Source of the DNA: Bryobacterales bacterium
Lineage (GTDB): Bacteria > Acidobacteriota > Terriglobia > Bryobacterales > Bryobacteraceae
NCBI GenBank assembly: GCA_016789905.1
Contig: JAEUQC010000009.1
Location: 1 to 62,077, forward strand
Length of the DNA stretch: 62,077 bases
Direction of reading: 5' to 3'
Part shown: in pieces, positions 49,460 through 58,333 of the stretch
Numbering within the stretch: position 1 is the first letter of the stretch
Layout: the number at the start of each line of letters is the position of its first letter
The notes under the pieces: model-generated
Databases searched by the model: none
The model's input: the letters and a program-made list of their open reading frames with translations, nothing else
What the model was told of the DNA's origin: nothing
Position numbers and translations under genes: made by a program

Positions 49460-50269
49460 ATGACCCGCCGCGCCGCCCTGCTAATGACCGCCGCTGTCGC
49501 CGCCCAGCCTAAACAGCTCACCGCCGGAGAAATTATCGCCCGCATTAAGAAGGAGGTCGCCGTCCCCTGGCGCGACCAGACCGTCGACACCCTCAAATCC
49601 GGCACGCCCGAATCCAAAGTCACCGGCATCGCCACCACCTTCATGTCTACCCTCGAAGTGCTGCAAAAGGCCGTCGCCGACGGCAAGAACATGATCGTCA
49701 CCCACGAGCCCACGTTCTACGCGGGCGATGACGGCACCGCCAGCACCGCCGCCGACCCCATCGTCGTCGCCAAGAAGGCCTACATCGAAAGGCACAACAT
49801 CGTCATCTTCCGCTTCCACGACCACTGGCACATGCGCCGCCCCGACGGCATCCGCACCGGCATGTTGAACGAGCTCGGCTGGCAGCAAGACCAGACCCAC
49901 AACACGACCCTCAAACAACTCGCCGCCGACGTGAAGACCAAGCTCAAAATCAGCACGGTCCGCGTAATCGGCGACTCGGGCCAGCGCATCACCAAAGTGG
50001 CGCTCAACCCCGGCTACGCTAACCTCGCCGGCGCCATGCGCGCCCTCGCCACCGCTGACGTGCTGATCATCGGCGAAGCCCGCGAATGGGAAATTTACGA
50101 ATACGTCCAGGACCTGAATGCCAACGGCACCAGGAAGGCACTCATCGTTCTCGGCCACGCCATCAGCGAAGAAGGCGGCATGAAGGAGTGCGCCCGCTGG
50201 CTCAAAACCTTCGTCCCCGAACTCCCCATCGCCCACATCCCAGCCGGCGAACTGTTCTGGAATCTATAG
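49460..50269 (+). CDS. Nif3-like (DUF34) metal-centre protein
   Basis: A 269-residue protein of the Nif3/DUF34 family. The metal-ligand blocks are visible: GKNMIVTHEPTFYAGDD and IVIFRFHDHWHMRRPDGI in the first half, then LIIGEAREWEIYEYVQDL and ALIVLGHAISEEGGMKECAR in the second. The first histidine pair and the HDH cluster would bind two metals. The N-terminus RRAALLMTAAVAAQ may be a short twin-arginine or lipid signal, unusual for this family. Function of the family is unknown; follows the DUF1080 gene directly. Confidence 0.85.
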   Translation: MTRRAALLMTAAVAAQPKQLTAGEIIARIKKEVAVPWRDQTVDTLKSGTPESKVTGIATTFMSTLEVLQKAVADGKNMIVTHEPTFYAGDDGTASTAADPIVVAKKAYIERHNIVIFRFHDHWHMRRPDGIRTGMLNELGWQQDQTHNTTLKQLAADVKTKLKISTVRVIGDSGQRITKVALNPGYANLAGAMRALATADVLIIGEAREWEIYEYVQDLNANGTRKALIVLGHAISEEGGMKECARWLKTFVPELPIAHIPAGELFWNL

Positions 50270-50317
50270 CTCGCCCAGCAAATCGTGTAACTGCACTTTT
50301 GGCAATATAACGTTGTT

Positions 50318-50905
50318 GTGACAACTCGTTTTGAGTTGGATCTCACGATGGCGTCCGCAAACGAGCGCAAACACAAGGTCTCCTTCGACGACGCGATTCA
50401 TGTCTATTCCGATCCGGATGCGCTGTTCACGCAGGACCGCGTCGACGCCATGGGAGAATTTCGCTGGCACGTCGTTGGTTCTGCCGGCGGTCTGACCATC
50501 CTACTCGTCGTCCACACCGTCACTCCTGAAATCACCAGGGAGAAATTCGCATCATTTCCGCCCGTCGCGCAACTCGAAAATAAAGAAGACGCTAAGAAGA
50601 AAACTGTTACCAAGACCCTGGCGGACAGCCCGCTGACACCCGCGCGAAAGCGTAGACTGGCCAAACTTGCCGCCATGCCGGACAGCGAGATTGATCTCTC
50701 GGACATCCCAGAGCTATCCGACGACTTCTGGAAGAACGCCGTTCGCAACCCCTACTACCGCCCTCTCAAGCAACAAGTGACCGTTCGCCTTGATGCCGAC
50801 GTCGTCGCTTGGCTGAAACAGTAAGACCTTGGCTACCAAACCCGCCTGAACCAGATGCTTCGCATCGCTATGGTCGGCAACCTCCACAAAACCAAACCAA
50901 GCTAA
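50318..50905 (+). pseudogene. Decayed BrnT-BrnA toxin-antitoxin locus, fused by frameshift
   Basis: One 168-codon frame joins BrnT (residues 4-68, RFELDLTMASANERKHKVSF ... ILLVVHTV) to BrnA (LADSPLTPARKRRLAKLAAM ... FWKNAVRNPYYRPLKQQVTV, RLDADVVAWLK). The missing BrnT end, EIRIISARRATRK, is encoded in the -1-shifted frame at 50542-50580, so a one-base deletion caused the fusion. BrnA has no start codon of its own. A TAA at 50822 interrupts BrnA; its tail (GYQTRLNQMLRIAM) continues in frame to 50905. Three separate lesions make an active module very unlikely. Confidence 0.85.
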
Positions 50906-50923
50906 ACTAGTAGATTGAGCAGA

Positions 50924-51463
50924 ATGTCTTCACGTATCCGTTCCACCACGGTGCTTGCCGTCCGCCGGAACGGCAAAGTCGTCATGGCCGCTGACGGCCA
51001 GGTCACCCTCGGCAGCGAAGTTCTCAAGGCCAACGCCCGCAAACTCCGCCGCCTATATAACGGCAAAATCCTCTCTGGCTTCGCTGGTTCCACCGCCGAC
51101 GCCTTCTCTCTCTTCAACCGTTTCGAAACCAAACTCGAACAGCACAACGGCAAGCTCGACCGCGCCGTCGTTGAACTCGCCAAGGACTGGCGCACCGACA
51201 AAATCCTCCGCCATCTGGAAGCCCTTCTCCTCGTCGCCGACCTCGACAAAACCTACATCCTCTCCGGCAATGGCGACGTCATCGAACCCGACGAATCCTT
51301 TGCCTCCATCGGCTCCGGAGGCCCCTTCGCCAAAGCCGCCGCCCTCGCCCTCTACGAAAACACCGAACTCTCGGCCCGCGAAATCGCCGAAAAGTCCATG
51401 ACCATCGCCGGCAATATCTGCATCTACACCAACCTCAACGTGATCTATGAGGAACTCGGCTAA
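50924..51463 (+). CDS. hslV: HslV (ClpQ), peptidase subunit of the HslUV protease
   Basis: A 179-residue HslV. The catalytic N-terminal threonine is exposed after a seven-residue propeptide ([20 protein letters not shown]). Conserved blocks are [60 protein letters not shown], and [20 protein letters not shown]. It forms the proteolytic core that HslU feeds with unfolded proteins. A TTG nine bases upstream could be the start; the ATG is preferred. Its stop overlaps the hslU start by one base (TAATG). Confidence 0.95.
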   Translation: MSSRIRSTTVLAVRRNGKVVMAADGQVTLGSEVLKANARKLRRLYNGKILSGFAGSTADAFSLFNRFETKLEQHNGKLDRAVVELAKDWRTDKILRHLEALLLVADLDKTYILSGNGDVIEPDESFASIGSGGPFAKAAALALYENTELSAREIAEKSMTIAGNICIYTNLNVIYEELG

Positions 51464-52860
51464 TGGTCATCTACCTGCCCTCCCAACACGGTAACGGCGC
51501 CGAAGAAGCCCCGCTTCTCGACGAACTCACCCCCCGCGAAATCGTTCGCGAACTCGACAAATACGTCATCGGCCAGGCCGACGCCAAGAAGGCCGTCGCC
51601 GTCGCCCTGCGCAACCGCATGCGCCGCCAACGGCTCGACCCCGAAATGGCCGAAGACGTCATGCCGAAAAACATTCTCATGATCGGCTCCACTGGCGTCG
51701 GCAAAACCGAAATCGCCCGCCGTCTCGCCAAACTCGCCAACTCCCCGTTCCTCAAAGTGGAAGCCAGCAAGTTCACCGAAGTCGGCTACGTCGGCCGTGA
51801 CGTCGAATCCATGATCCGCGATCTCGTCGAAATCGCCATCGACATGATTCGCGACGAAAAGCTGGAAGAGGTGGAGGAACGCGCCGAACGCAACGCCGAA
51901 GAGCGCCTGATCGATCTTCTCCTCACGCCTTTTCCCGACGCGCCCGCCGCCGATTCCAAAGACGCCGATCCCCGCCTCCGCGATAAAGTCCGCGAAAAAC
52001 TCCAGGCCGGTAAACTCGACGACCAAACCGTGGAAATCGATGTAAAAGACCGCATGCCGGCCTTCGAGTTCATGGCCGCCCCAGGCCCCGGCAACGGCCC
52101 CGACGATATGGACATGTCCAACTTCAAGGACATGCTTCCCGCCCTCTTCGGCGCCCGCACCCGCAAGCGGAAAATGCCTGTCGCTGAAGCGCTCGACTAC
52201 CTCATTCAAGAGGAGGAGCAAAAGCTCGTCGACATGGATCAGGTCACCCGCACCGCCATCGATCGCGTAGAGCGCAGCGGCATCATTTTCCTCGACGAAA
52301 TCGACAAAATTGCCGGCCGCGAGGGCGGACAAGGGCCCGACGTATCCCGCGAAGGCGTCCAACGCGACATCCTCCCCATCGTCGAAGGCACCACGGTCAA
52401 CACTCGCTACGGCTTTGTCCGCACGGATCATATTCTCTTCATCGCCGCCGGCGCCTTCCACGTCTCCAAACCCGCCGATCTCATCCCCGAACTCCAGGGC
52501 CGCTTCCCCATCCGCGTCGAACTCAAATCGCTCACCCAGGAAGACTTCATTCGCATCCTTCGCGAACCGAAAAACGCCCTCATTAAACAGTGCCAGGCGC
52601 TGCTGGAAACCGAAGGCATCAAGCTCAACTTCACCGACGACGCCATCAAAGAAATCGCCCTCTTCGCCGCCCAGGTCAACGAAGTCATGGAGAACATCGG
52701 TGCCCGCCGCCTCCACACCATCCTCGAAAAAGTGCTCGAAGAGATCAGCTTCGAAGGGCCCGACCTCAAGAAGAAGAACATCAAAATCGACGCCAAATAT
52801 GTGCAGCAGCAGTTAAGCGGCATTGTCAAAGACCAGGACCTGAGCAAATACATCCTGTGA
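51463..52860 (+). CDS. hslU: HslU (ClpY), ATPase subunit of the HslUV protease
   Basis: A 465-residue AAA+ unfoldase. The N-terminal signature is [20 protein letters not shown], Walker A GSTGVGKT lies at residues 75-82, [20 protein letters not shown] follows, and Walker B is in [13 protein letters not shown]. The inserted I-domain sits between about residues 150 and 250 and has a Met/Asp-rich tip. The C-terminal tail DLSKYIL, which docks into HslV, is intact. Acts in the cytoplasm with HslV. Its stop overlaps the GTG of the following lipoprotein gene. Confidence 0.95.
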   Translation: MVIYLPSQHGNGAEEAPLLDELTPREIVRELDKYVIGQADAKKAVAVALRNRMRRQRLDPEMAEDVMPKNILMIGSTGVGKTEIARRLAKLANSPFLKVEASKFTEVGYVGRDVESMIRDLVEIAIDMIRDEKLEEVEERAERNAEERLIDLLLTPFPDAPAADSKDADPRLRDKVREKLQAGKLDDQTVEIDVKDRMPAFEFMAAPGPGNGPDDMDMSNFKDMLPALFGARTRKRKMPVAEALDYLIQEEEQKLVDMDQVTRTAIDRVERSGIIFLDEIDKIAGREGGQGPDVSREGVQRDILPIVEGTTVNTRYGFVRTDHILFIAAGAFHVSKPADLIPELQGRFPIRVELKSLTQEDFIRILREPKNALIKQCQALLETEGIKLNFTDDAIKEIALFAAQVNEVMENIGARRLHTILEKVLEEISFEGPDLKKKNIKIDAKYVQQQLSGIVKDQDLSKYIL

Positions 52861-53807
52861 GGCGAGCGGCGACGGTTGCGGGCGTGACACTATTTGCCGT
52901 CTCGTGCGGCTACGTGGGGGATCCCCTTCCTCCCGCCCTGAACATCCCGAAACCCGTCACCGATCTCCGCGCCGTTCAGGTGGAATCGAAGATCGACGCC
53001 GCGTTTACCATCCCTGCCCAAACCACCGAGAATCTGCCCATTACCGATCTTGCCCTGGTCGAACTCCGCCTCGGCCGTATGCCCGCCGGCGGCTGGAATC
53101 AGGATGCCTGGGCCGCTGGCGCCAAAGCCGTCGCGGTCGACGCCGCCAAGCCTGGCCCCGTTGAAGCCTCCGTGGATGTTCGCGAATTCGCCGGCAGTGA
53201 AATTGTCCTCGCCATCCGCATGGCCAACAAAAAGGGCCGCTCCTCCGCCTGGTCCAATCTGGTCACTCTCCGCGTTGAACCTCCCGTCGTCACCCCGGAA
53301 GATTTCCAGCCGGATTCCGCCCCCACTGGCGCCGTTCTCACCTGGTCCGGCTACACCGGACCAGTGATTGTCTATCGCGATGGCGCCGCCATCGGCGAAG
53401 GCAAAGACGGCAAATTCGCCGATCCCCGCGCCCTTCTCGGCAAAACCTACAACTACGAAATCCAGGCCCGCGGCGACAAGGCCCAGGGCAAAAAGGTCGG
53501 CCCGAAACCCCTCACCGTGGAGGACCGTTTTGCCCCCGCCGCTCCCTCCGGCCTCAACGCCATCGCCGGCGCCGGCACCGTCGAACTCTCCTGGAATCCC
53601 AACCCGGAGCCCGACATTCTCGGCTATACCGTAATGCGCGCCGCCGGGCCGAACAAGTTCACCATCGTCGCCGCTCTTGTCGACATCCCGGCCTTTACCG
53701 ACAAAAACGTCCAGCGCGGCGGCCGATACCGCTACATGGTCACCGCCCTCGACCTCCGAAAAAATCAAAGCGTAACATCGCCAGAAGTGGAGATTACCCT
53801 ACCTTGA
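52857..53807 (+). CDS. Lipoprotein with fibronectin type III-like domains
   Basis: A 316-residue lipoprotein. The start is the GTG at 52857, overlapping the hslU stop; it gives a signal ending in the lipobox FAVSC ([17 protein letters not shown]). Three Ig/FN3-like domains follow: [20 protein letters not shown], then [20 protein letters not shown], and [20 protein letters not shown] with the FN3 end [13 protein letters not shown]...[13 protein letters not shown]. It is probably anchored in the envelope. Coupling to hslU is a matter of gene packing and does not prove a shared role. Confidence 0.82.
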   Translation: MRRAATVAGVTLFAVSCGYVGDPLPPALNIPKPVTDLRAVQVESKIDAAFTIPAQTTENLPITDLALVELRLGRMPAGGWNQDAWAAGAKAVAVDAAKPGPVEASVDVREFAGSEIVLAIRMANKKGRSSAWSNLVTLRVEPPVVTPEDFQPDSAPTGAVLTWSGYTGPVIVYRDGAAIGEGKDGKFADPRALLGKTYNYEIQARGDKAQGKKVGPKPLTVEDRFAPAAPSGLNAIAGAGTVELSWNPNPEPDILGYTVMRAAGPNKFTIVAALVDIPAFTDKNVQRGGRYRYMVTALDLRKNQSVTSPEVEITLP

Positions 53808-54598
53808 CCCATTACGTCCGTTTCACCCTCGATCTCGACTCGCCCCCCACCCTCACCGATGCCGCCGGCGCCCGTTACGGCATCCTGGAAGGGGACCAGA
53901 TCCGCCCAGTCCGTTCCCTCTTCGCCCCGGAACCAGACGGCGCCCTTATAAACAGGAATCAGGTGAAGATCCTTCCCGCCGCCAGCCCCTCTAAAATCGT
54001 CTGCGTCGGCCGCAACTACGCCGCCCACGCCAAGGAACTCGGCAACGACATTCCCGCCGAACCGCTCATCTTTCTGAAGCCGCCGAGCTCTCTGGTCGCC
54101 GATGGCGACAACGTCGTCTACCCCAAGCTCTCCGCCAATCTCCACTACGAAGGCGAACTCGGCCTCATCATTGGCAAACGCGCCCGCAACATCCGCGCCG
54201 AAGACTGGCGCGAATACGTCTGGGGCTACACCTGCGTCAACGATGTCACCGCCCGTGACCTGCAGCGCAAAGACGGCCAGTGGACCCGCGGCAAAGGCTT
54301 CGATACCTTCTGTCCCACTGGCCTGTGGTCTGTCCCGCTCCACGAAGTCAATTTTGACTCCCTCCGCGTCCAGACCTGGCTCGACGGCAACTGCGTTCAG
54401 GACGCTCCCGTCACGGACATGATATTCCCCCCGGGTGCTATTCTGGCCTACGTCACCCAGTTTCTGACCCTCGAGCCCGGCGACCTCATCGCCACCGGCA
54501 CCCCGGAGGGCGTCGGCCCCATGCAAATCGGCAGTACCGTCCGCGTCGCCGTTCCCGGCGTGGGCCAGGTCGAGAACTCGATCGTCGCAGAGCAATAA
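53804..54598 (+). CDS. Fumarylacetoacetate hydrolase (FAH) family enzyme
   Basis: A 264-residue FAH-family protein: PSKIVCVGRNYAAHAKELGN, IFLKPPSSLVADGDNVVYP, YEGELGLIIGKRARNI (metal-ligand glutamates), YTCVNDVTARDLQ, GKGFDTFCPTGLW, and GDLIATGTPEGVGPM. This matches the small, single-domain group that cleaves 2-oxo acids or dienoic acids (MhpD/HpcE-type). The TTG at 53804 is the start, overlapping the lipoprotein stop. Substrate unknown; no catabolic operon partners nearby. Confidence 0.92.
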   Translation: MTHYVRFTLDLDSPPTLTDAAGARYGILEGDQIRPVRSLFAPEPDGALINRNQVKILPAASPSKIVCVGRNYAAHAKELGNDIPAEPLIFLKPPSSLVADGDNVVYPKLSANLHYEGELGLIIGKRARNIRAEDWREYVWGYTCVNDVTARDLQRKDGQWTRGKGFDTFCPTGLWSVPLHEVNFDSLRVQTWLDGNCVQDAPVTDMIFPPGAILAYVTQFLTLEPGDLIATGTPEGVGPMQIGSTVRVAVPGVGQVENSIVAEQ

Positions 54599-54619
54599 CG
54601 GATTTTTTAGGAGACAACC

Positions 54620-55270
54620 ATGAAGATTTTTCTGGATACAGCAAACCTCGAAGAGATCAAAAAAGGCGCCTCGTGGGGTATCGTTGACGGCGTTACCACT
54701 AACCCTTCCCTCATCGCGAAAGAAGGCAAGCCCATTGAAGAGCAGGTCCGCGCTATTTGCGACATCGTCGATGGCGATATCAGCGCCGAAGTCGTCGCCA
54801 CCGAATTCAAGGCCATGGTGGACGAAGGCCGCAAGCTCTCCAAGATCCACAAAAACATCATCGTCAAGCTGCCGTTGATCCGTGACGGCGTCCAGGCCTG
54901 CAAGGCTCTCGAAAGCGAAGGCATTCGCACCAACGTTACCCTCTGCTTCCAGGCCGGCCAGGGCCTGCTAGTCGCCAAAGCCGGCGCCTACATCATCAGC
55001 CCCTTCGTCGGCCGCATCGACGACATGGGAGCCGATGGCATGATTCTCATCCAGGATCTTGTCCAGATCTACAAGAACTATGGCTTCAAAACGCAGATCC
55101 TCGCCGCCAGCCTCCGCACGCCAAATCATGTGATTCAGGCCGCCAAGGCCGGCGCACACATCGGCACCCTGCCCTTCAAGACGCTCGATTCGCTCTTCAA
55201 CCACCCCTTGACCGACAAGGGCCTCGACGCCTTCCTGAAGGATTACGCCAAGGTCTTCGGCGCCAAGTAA
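54620..55270 (+). CDS. Fructose-6-phosphate aldolase / transaldolase-like
   Basis: A 216-residue small transaldolase: MKIFLDTANLEEIKKGASWG, then DGVTTNPSLIAKEGKPIEEQ. The Schiff-base lysine is in NIIVKLPLIRDGVQA. Other blocks are GIRTNVTLCFQAGQGLLVAK, ISPFVGRIDDMGADG, LAASLRTPNHVIQAAKAGAH. The length (about 215) and the first line fit the FSA/short-transaldolase group of the pentose phosphate pathway rather than the long TalB type. Strong ribosome site (AGGAGA) before the ATG. Cytoplasmic. Confidence 0.93.
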   Translation: MKIFLDTANLEEIKKGASWGIVDGVTTNPSLIAKEGKPIEEQVRAICDIVDGDISAEVVATEFKAMVDEGRKLSKIHKNIIVKLPLIRDGVQACKALESEGIRTNVTLCFQAGQGLLVAKAGAYIISPFVGRIDDMGADGMILIQDLVQIYKNYGFKTQILAASLRTPNHVIQAAKAGAHIGTLPFKTLDSLFNHPLTDKGLDAFLKDYAKVFGAK

Positions 55271-55666
55271 TTGCCCGCGATTCCCCTAGCCCTTCCCGCC
55301 GCCGTTGGCGTCGCCGCCACCGGCGCGCTGGTTTGGCTTGCCGTTCGTTACGTCCGGCGTTCGCGCGACCCCGAAGAGCGCGAACGCCGCCGCCGTATTC
55401 ATCTCCACGTGAACGGGCGCATAACAGAAGTGACCGTTTACCAGGCCGATGCATCTACATTGCAGTACGGTTATGAAATCGCCGGCGTCGGCTACGACAC
55501 CACGCAGGATATTTCGTCACTAACCCTCCATCTGCCGCGCCCCGCGGAGCAATTGGTGGGCATCGCCGCCGCCAAATACGATCCACAAAACCCCGCCAAC
55601 TCCATCGTCATCAGTGAGCACTGGCACGGATTCCCTGAATTACCAAAACAAGAAAGGCACAACTAA
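55271..55666 (+). CDS. Membrane-anchored hypothetical protein
   Basis: A 131-residue protein with an N-terminal membrane helix (AIPLALPAAVGVAATGALVW), a basic stretch (YVRRSRDPEERERRRRI), and a soluble beta-like domain containing GRITEVTVYQADASTLQYGY. The next stretch ends HLPRPAEQLVGIAAAKYDPQ. Start is the TTG at 55271, the base after the aldolase stop; a later start is possible. No family assignment. The next gene follows at once. Confidence 0.6.
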   Translation: MPAIPLALPAAVGVAATGALVWLAVRYVRRSRDPEERERRRRIHLHVNGRITEVTVYQADASTLQYGYEIAGVGYDTTQDISSLTLHLPRPAEQLVGIAAAKYDPQNPANSIVISEHWHGFPELPKQERHN

Positions 55667-55667
55667 C

Positions 55668-56036
55668 ATGAAGACACTCCTATTGACCGCCGTCGCCGCC
55701 CTCGCGCTCACCATGAGCCCCGTGGAGGCCGCCGCCAAGAAGCCCGCCACCGTCATCCACGTGGTGACCATCAAGTGGAAAGCCGGCACCACCCCGGAGC
55801 AGATCGCCGCCGCCTTGAAGGGCGCCGAGACGGTCTCCAACTCCTACAAAGGCATCGAGCGCGTCTGGACCAAGGCCCTGAAGGTACAGGGCGCCGGCTA
55901 CACTCACGCCATTGTCATGGAGTTCAAAGACGAAAAGGCGTTGAAGGATTACACCGACAGCCCGGCGCAGAAGGAATGGTACAAAATCTACCTCCCATTG
56001 CGTGAACAGTCCACCACCCACGACATCACCAACTAA
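55668..56036 (+). CDS. Secreted Dabb (stress-responsive alpha/beta barrel) protein
   Basis: A 122-residue protein. A signal peptide (KTLLLTAVAALALTMSPVEA) precedes a Dabb-type dimeric alpha/beta barrel: VIHVVTIKWKAGTTPEQIAA, then SNSYKGIERVWTKALKVQGA, and YTHAIVMEFKDEKALKDYTD. Cytoplasmic Dabb proteins bind small molecules or act in aromatic metabolism; an exported one is less usual. The start at 55668 is supported by the signal peptide. A terminator follows. Confidence 0.85.
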   Translation: MKTLLLTAVAALALTMSPVEAAAKKPATVIHVVTIKWKAGTTPEQIAAALKGAETVSNSYKGIERVWTKALKVQGAGYTHAIVMEFKDEKALKDYTDSPAQKEWYKIYLPLREQSTTHDITN

Positions 56037-56041
56037 CCAAC

Positions 56042-56078
56042 TAAGGGCCGCGCCGAGCCTCCCTCGCCGCGGCCCTTA
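56042..56078. terminator. Terminator between convergent genes
   Basis: An 11-base-pair stem (TAAGGGCCGCG at 56042-56052 with its complement at 56068-56078) encloses a 15-base loop. It lies between the rightward Dabb gene and the leftward gene ending at 56084. The T-tracts are poor on both sides, so Rho-independent strength may be modest. Confidence 0.7.
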
Positions 56079-56083
56079 TGAGT

Positions 56084-56842
56084 TTACGGCACCAGCTTCA
56101 CCATCAGATTGTCCGCTCCCGCCGTTCCTTCAAATCCCACATACCGCGTAGTCCCCGCCGCTATCGGCAACGTCCCCACCACCACCCCGCTCACCCTCGC
56201 TGTCGCCGTCAGGCCCACCGGGTCAATCACCAGTTCCACATGATTGAATCCGCCATAATCCAGCGACACCTGCACCGCCGCGCTTGGCCCGCTCAGCCCC
56301 TGTGTCAACAACTCAGCCATCCCCGTCGTCACTCCCCCCTCCGTGTGCGCCCGCACTCGCACCCAAACCGCCGCCCCGGATTCAAAGTTATCCTGCACGA
56401 CATTTGAATTCGTCACCCCCACCGCCGTATAGTGGCCGGCCTCCGGTGACGGCAGCAGGTCCGCGCTCACCACATACTTCACCTTCGGCGACGCCATCGG
56501 CGCCAACAGCGCCGCCTGCGTTCCCGCCGCACACGAGCACCACGCCAATCCATTCTCCCCTTCCACATCCAGCGACGAGGGAGCTTCGTATGGATTCGGT
56601 GTCGATGACGCCCATCGCCAGCCCCCCGAACCTTTGCCGTCCGCCGTCATCCACGCCGTATTCTTGTTGCTCGGGTACTCTGCCCAATACCCGGAGAACC
56701 CACCCGTCGAAGGCTCCATCCGTCCTTTCCCGCCCTTGGGGCGCTCATGGTTCGGCCCAAATCCGAACGATTCGCGGAATATCTGGGTCTGCCCCCAGGC
56801 GCCGCTACAAGTCACTAACAGAATCAGCCACGCATTTCTCAT
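56084..56842 (-). CDS. Secreted protein with a lectin-like beta-sandwich, unknown
   Basis: A 252-residue exported protein. Signal peptide: RNAWLILLVTCSGAWGQTQ. The body is a Gly/Trp-rich beta-sandwich (RESFGFGPNHERPKGGKG, SGYWAEYPSNKNTAWMTADG, AGHYTAVGVTNSNVVQDN, VQVSLDYGGFNHVELVIDPV) ending in YVGFEGTAGADNLMV, the shape of carbohydrate-binding or lectin-like domains. The start at 56842 places the signal at the N-terminus; the frame continues upstream into the terminator region. No enzymatic motif. Separated from the upstream DUF1501 gene by a terminator, so it is probably transcribed alone. Confidence 0.75.
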   Translation of the reverse strand: MRNAWLILLVTCSGAWGQTQIFRESFGFGPNHERPKGGKGRMEPSTGGFSGYWAEYPSNKNTAWMTADGKGSGGWRWASSTPNPYEAPSSLDVEGENGLAWCSCAAGTQAALLAPMASPKVKYVVSADLLPSPEAGHYTAVGVTNSNVVQDNFESGAAVWVRVRAHTEGGVTTGMAELLTQGLSGPSAAVQVSLDYGGFNHVELVIDPVGLTATARVSGVVVGTLPIAAGTTRYVGFEGTAGADNLMVKLVP

Positions 56843-56875
56843 ACCTGTTGTAACAGCGCCGCCGCCCGTCTGGAA

Positions 56876-56911
56876 CAAAAAATAGCCGCGCGGTCGAACA
56901 AGCCGCGCGGC
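56876..56911 (-). terminator. Rho-independent terminator after the DUF1501 operon
   Basis: Read leftward, a nine-base-pair GC stem (gccgcgcgg at 56885-56893 with ccgcgcggc at 56903-56911, loop of nine) is followed by a run of six T's. It lies downstream of the leftward DUF1800-DUF1501 pair and just upstream of the next leftward gene. Confidence 0.85.
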
Positions 56912-56985
56912 CTTCTGATTCGAAGCAACCGGAGCGTCCCTGCTCCGCTTTGCCTCTACGCCCGCCGTTAGGCGAGCGTTCCTCC

Positions 56986-58329
56986 CTAGCGCAGGAATCC
57001 GATTGTCGGATTCGGGAAGTTGCGCAAGTTCGGAAACACCGTGTTCAGGTCCCCGTTCCCCAGCCCGAACCACGTGCCCAGCGAGGCCGCGTACTGGTCC
57101 AGTCCTGTTGAAGGAATCCACAGCCCGCGGCTGCCCGCGTCGTCCGGCCCGCGCAACGCGTGCGTCGGGAATGTCCCATACGCCTCGCCCCCGTTTACCG
57201 ATCCGCCGAACATGAAATGGTGGCTGCCCCAGGCGTGGTCGGATCCGTTGGAACTCGATGGGTTCCCCGTCCGCCCAAACTCACTCTCCGTGAACAGGGT
57301 CGTCTCATTCGCCAGTTGGAGATCCTGCTCCAACGACGCATAAAACGCCCCGATTGCCGCGTCCAACTGGCCCATAAGGTTGTCATGCGCCGGCAGTTGA
57401 TCGCTGTGATTATCGAACCCGCCCATCCCGCAGAAGAATATCTGCCGGTTCATCCCAAGGGCTTGGCGAACTCGCATCACTGTCGCTACTTGTTGCAATT
57501 GACGGCCCAAACCGGTCTGGGGAAACACCGTCGTCAACGGCGTTCCCGCCGCCAGTGCCGCGTTGATCTCCTGCGCCCCTCGCACCGCGCTCGCCATCAC
57601 GCCGCTTGCCGCCCCGATCATTTGCATCCCCGTGTCGAACGTCAACACCTGCTGCAAGCCCGCCTCCCGCGCGTTCATCGCCGTCGAATTGCCAAACCGC
57701 TGCAATCCCAGCGCTGTTCCCGGCGTCAGGTTCAACGGCCGCGACGTCACGCCCTGTAGCAGCGCCGCCGACCCATTCACCGACACGCCAATCGGAAATG
57801 TCGATGCATTCTGTCCCGCCAGCAAATCCGCCATCCGCCCGCCCCAGCCGGAGCCTCCGGCAATCGTCGGATTCGCCGTCTGCCATTGCTGTGTCTGATC
57901 GGAATGCGAGTAAAGATTACGCGGTAAAGTTGCGCTGTTCAGGTTCGCCTTCGTCGTCGGCTGCACCAGCGTTCCCACGTTGAACATCATCGCCGCTTTC
58001 CGCTGGTTGTACAGCCGCTGGATGTTCGTCAGGCGCGGGTGCAGCCCATATGACGCTCCCTGCGCCGCCACCGGCAGCAACGTGTTGGACGCCAGCGCGA
58101 TGTTCGGCCGCATCGTCTGGTACGCCGTGTACCGCGCCCCGTCCAAGGGAATTATCATGTTGTTCGCGTCGTTGCCCCCGAACAGGAACACGCATACCAG
58201 TGCCTTGTAGTTCGGCGAACTCTGCGCCATCGCCGGCATCTGGCCCAGCCGCAGTACATGCGCGCCCGCCCCGGCAGCCGCCAGCGTGCAGCACGACCGA
58301 AGAAATTTCCGTCTCATTTTCATACTCAT
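56986..58329 (-). CDS. DUF1501 secreted protein
   Basis: A 447-residue DUF1501 protein with a Tat-like leader (KMRRKFLRSCCTLAAAGAGA). Core blocks: YKALVCVFLFGGNDANNMII, HPRLTNIQRLYNQRKAAMMF, GSGWGGRMADLLAGQNASTF, QIFFCGMGGFDNHSDQLPAH, ETTLFTESEFGRTG, NGSDHAWGSHHFMFGGSV. The fold is that of the sulfatase/alkaline-phosphatase superfamily, but the active site is altered and no substrate is known. It follows the DUF1800 gene by four bases; the two families co-occur in Planctomycetes, Acidobacteria and Proteobacteria and probably form one exported complex. Confidence 0.92.
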   Translation of the reverse strand: MSMKMRRKFLRSCCTLAAAGAGAHVLRLGQMPAMAQSSPNYKALVCVFLFGGNDANNMIIPLDGARYTAYQTMRPNIALASNTLLPVAAQGASYGLHPRLTNIQRLYNQRKAAMMFNVGTLVQPTTKANLNSATLPRNLYSHSDQTQQWQTANPTIAGGSGWGGRMADLLAGQNASTFPIGVSVNGSAALLQGVTSRPLNLTPGTALGLQRFGNSTAMNAREAGLQQVLTFDTGMQMIGAASGVMASAVRGAQEINAALAAGTPLTTVFPQTGLGRQLQQVATVMRVRQALGMNRQIFFCGMGGFDNHSDQLPAHDNLMGQLDAAIGAFYASLEQDLQLANETTLFTESEFGRTGNPSSSNGSDHAWGSHHFMFGGSVNGGEAYGTFPTHALRGPDDAGSRGLWIPSTGLDQYAASLGTWFGLGNGDLNTVFPNLRNFPNPTIGFLR

Positions 58330-58333
58330 CTCC

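Noticed and set aside
51460..52716. 418-codon leftward open frame opposite hslU
   Set aside because: Gly/Phe/Asp-rich shadow of a highly conserved AAA+ gene.
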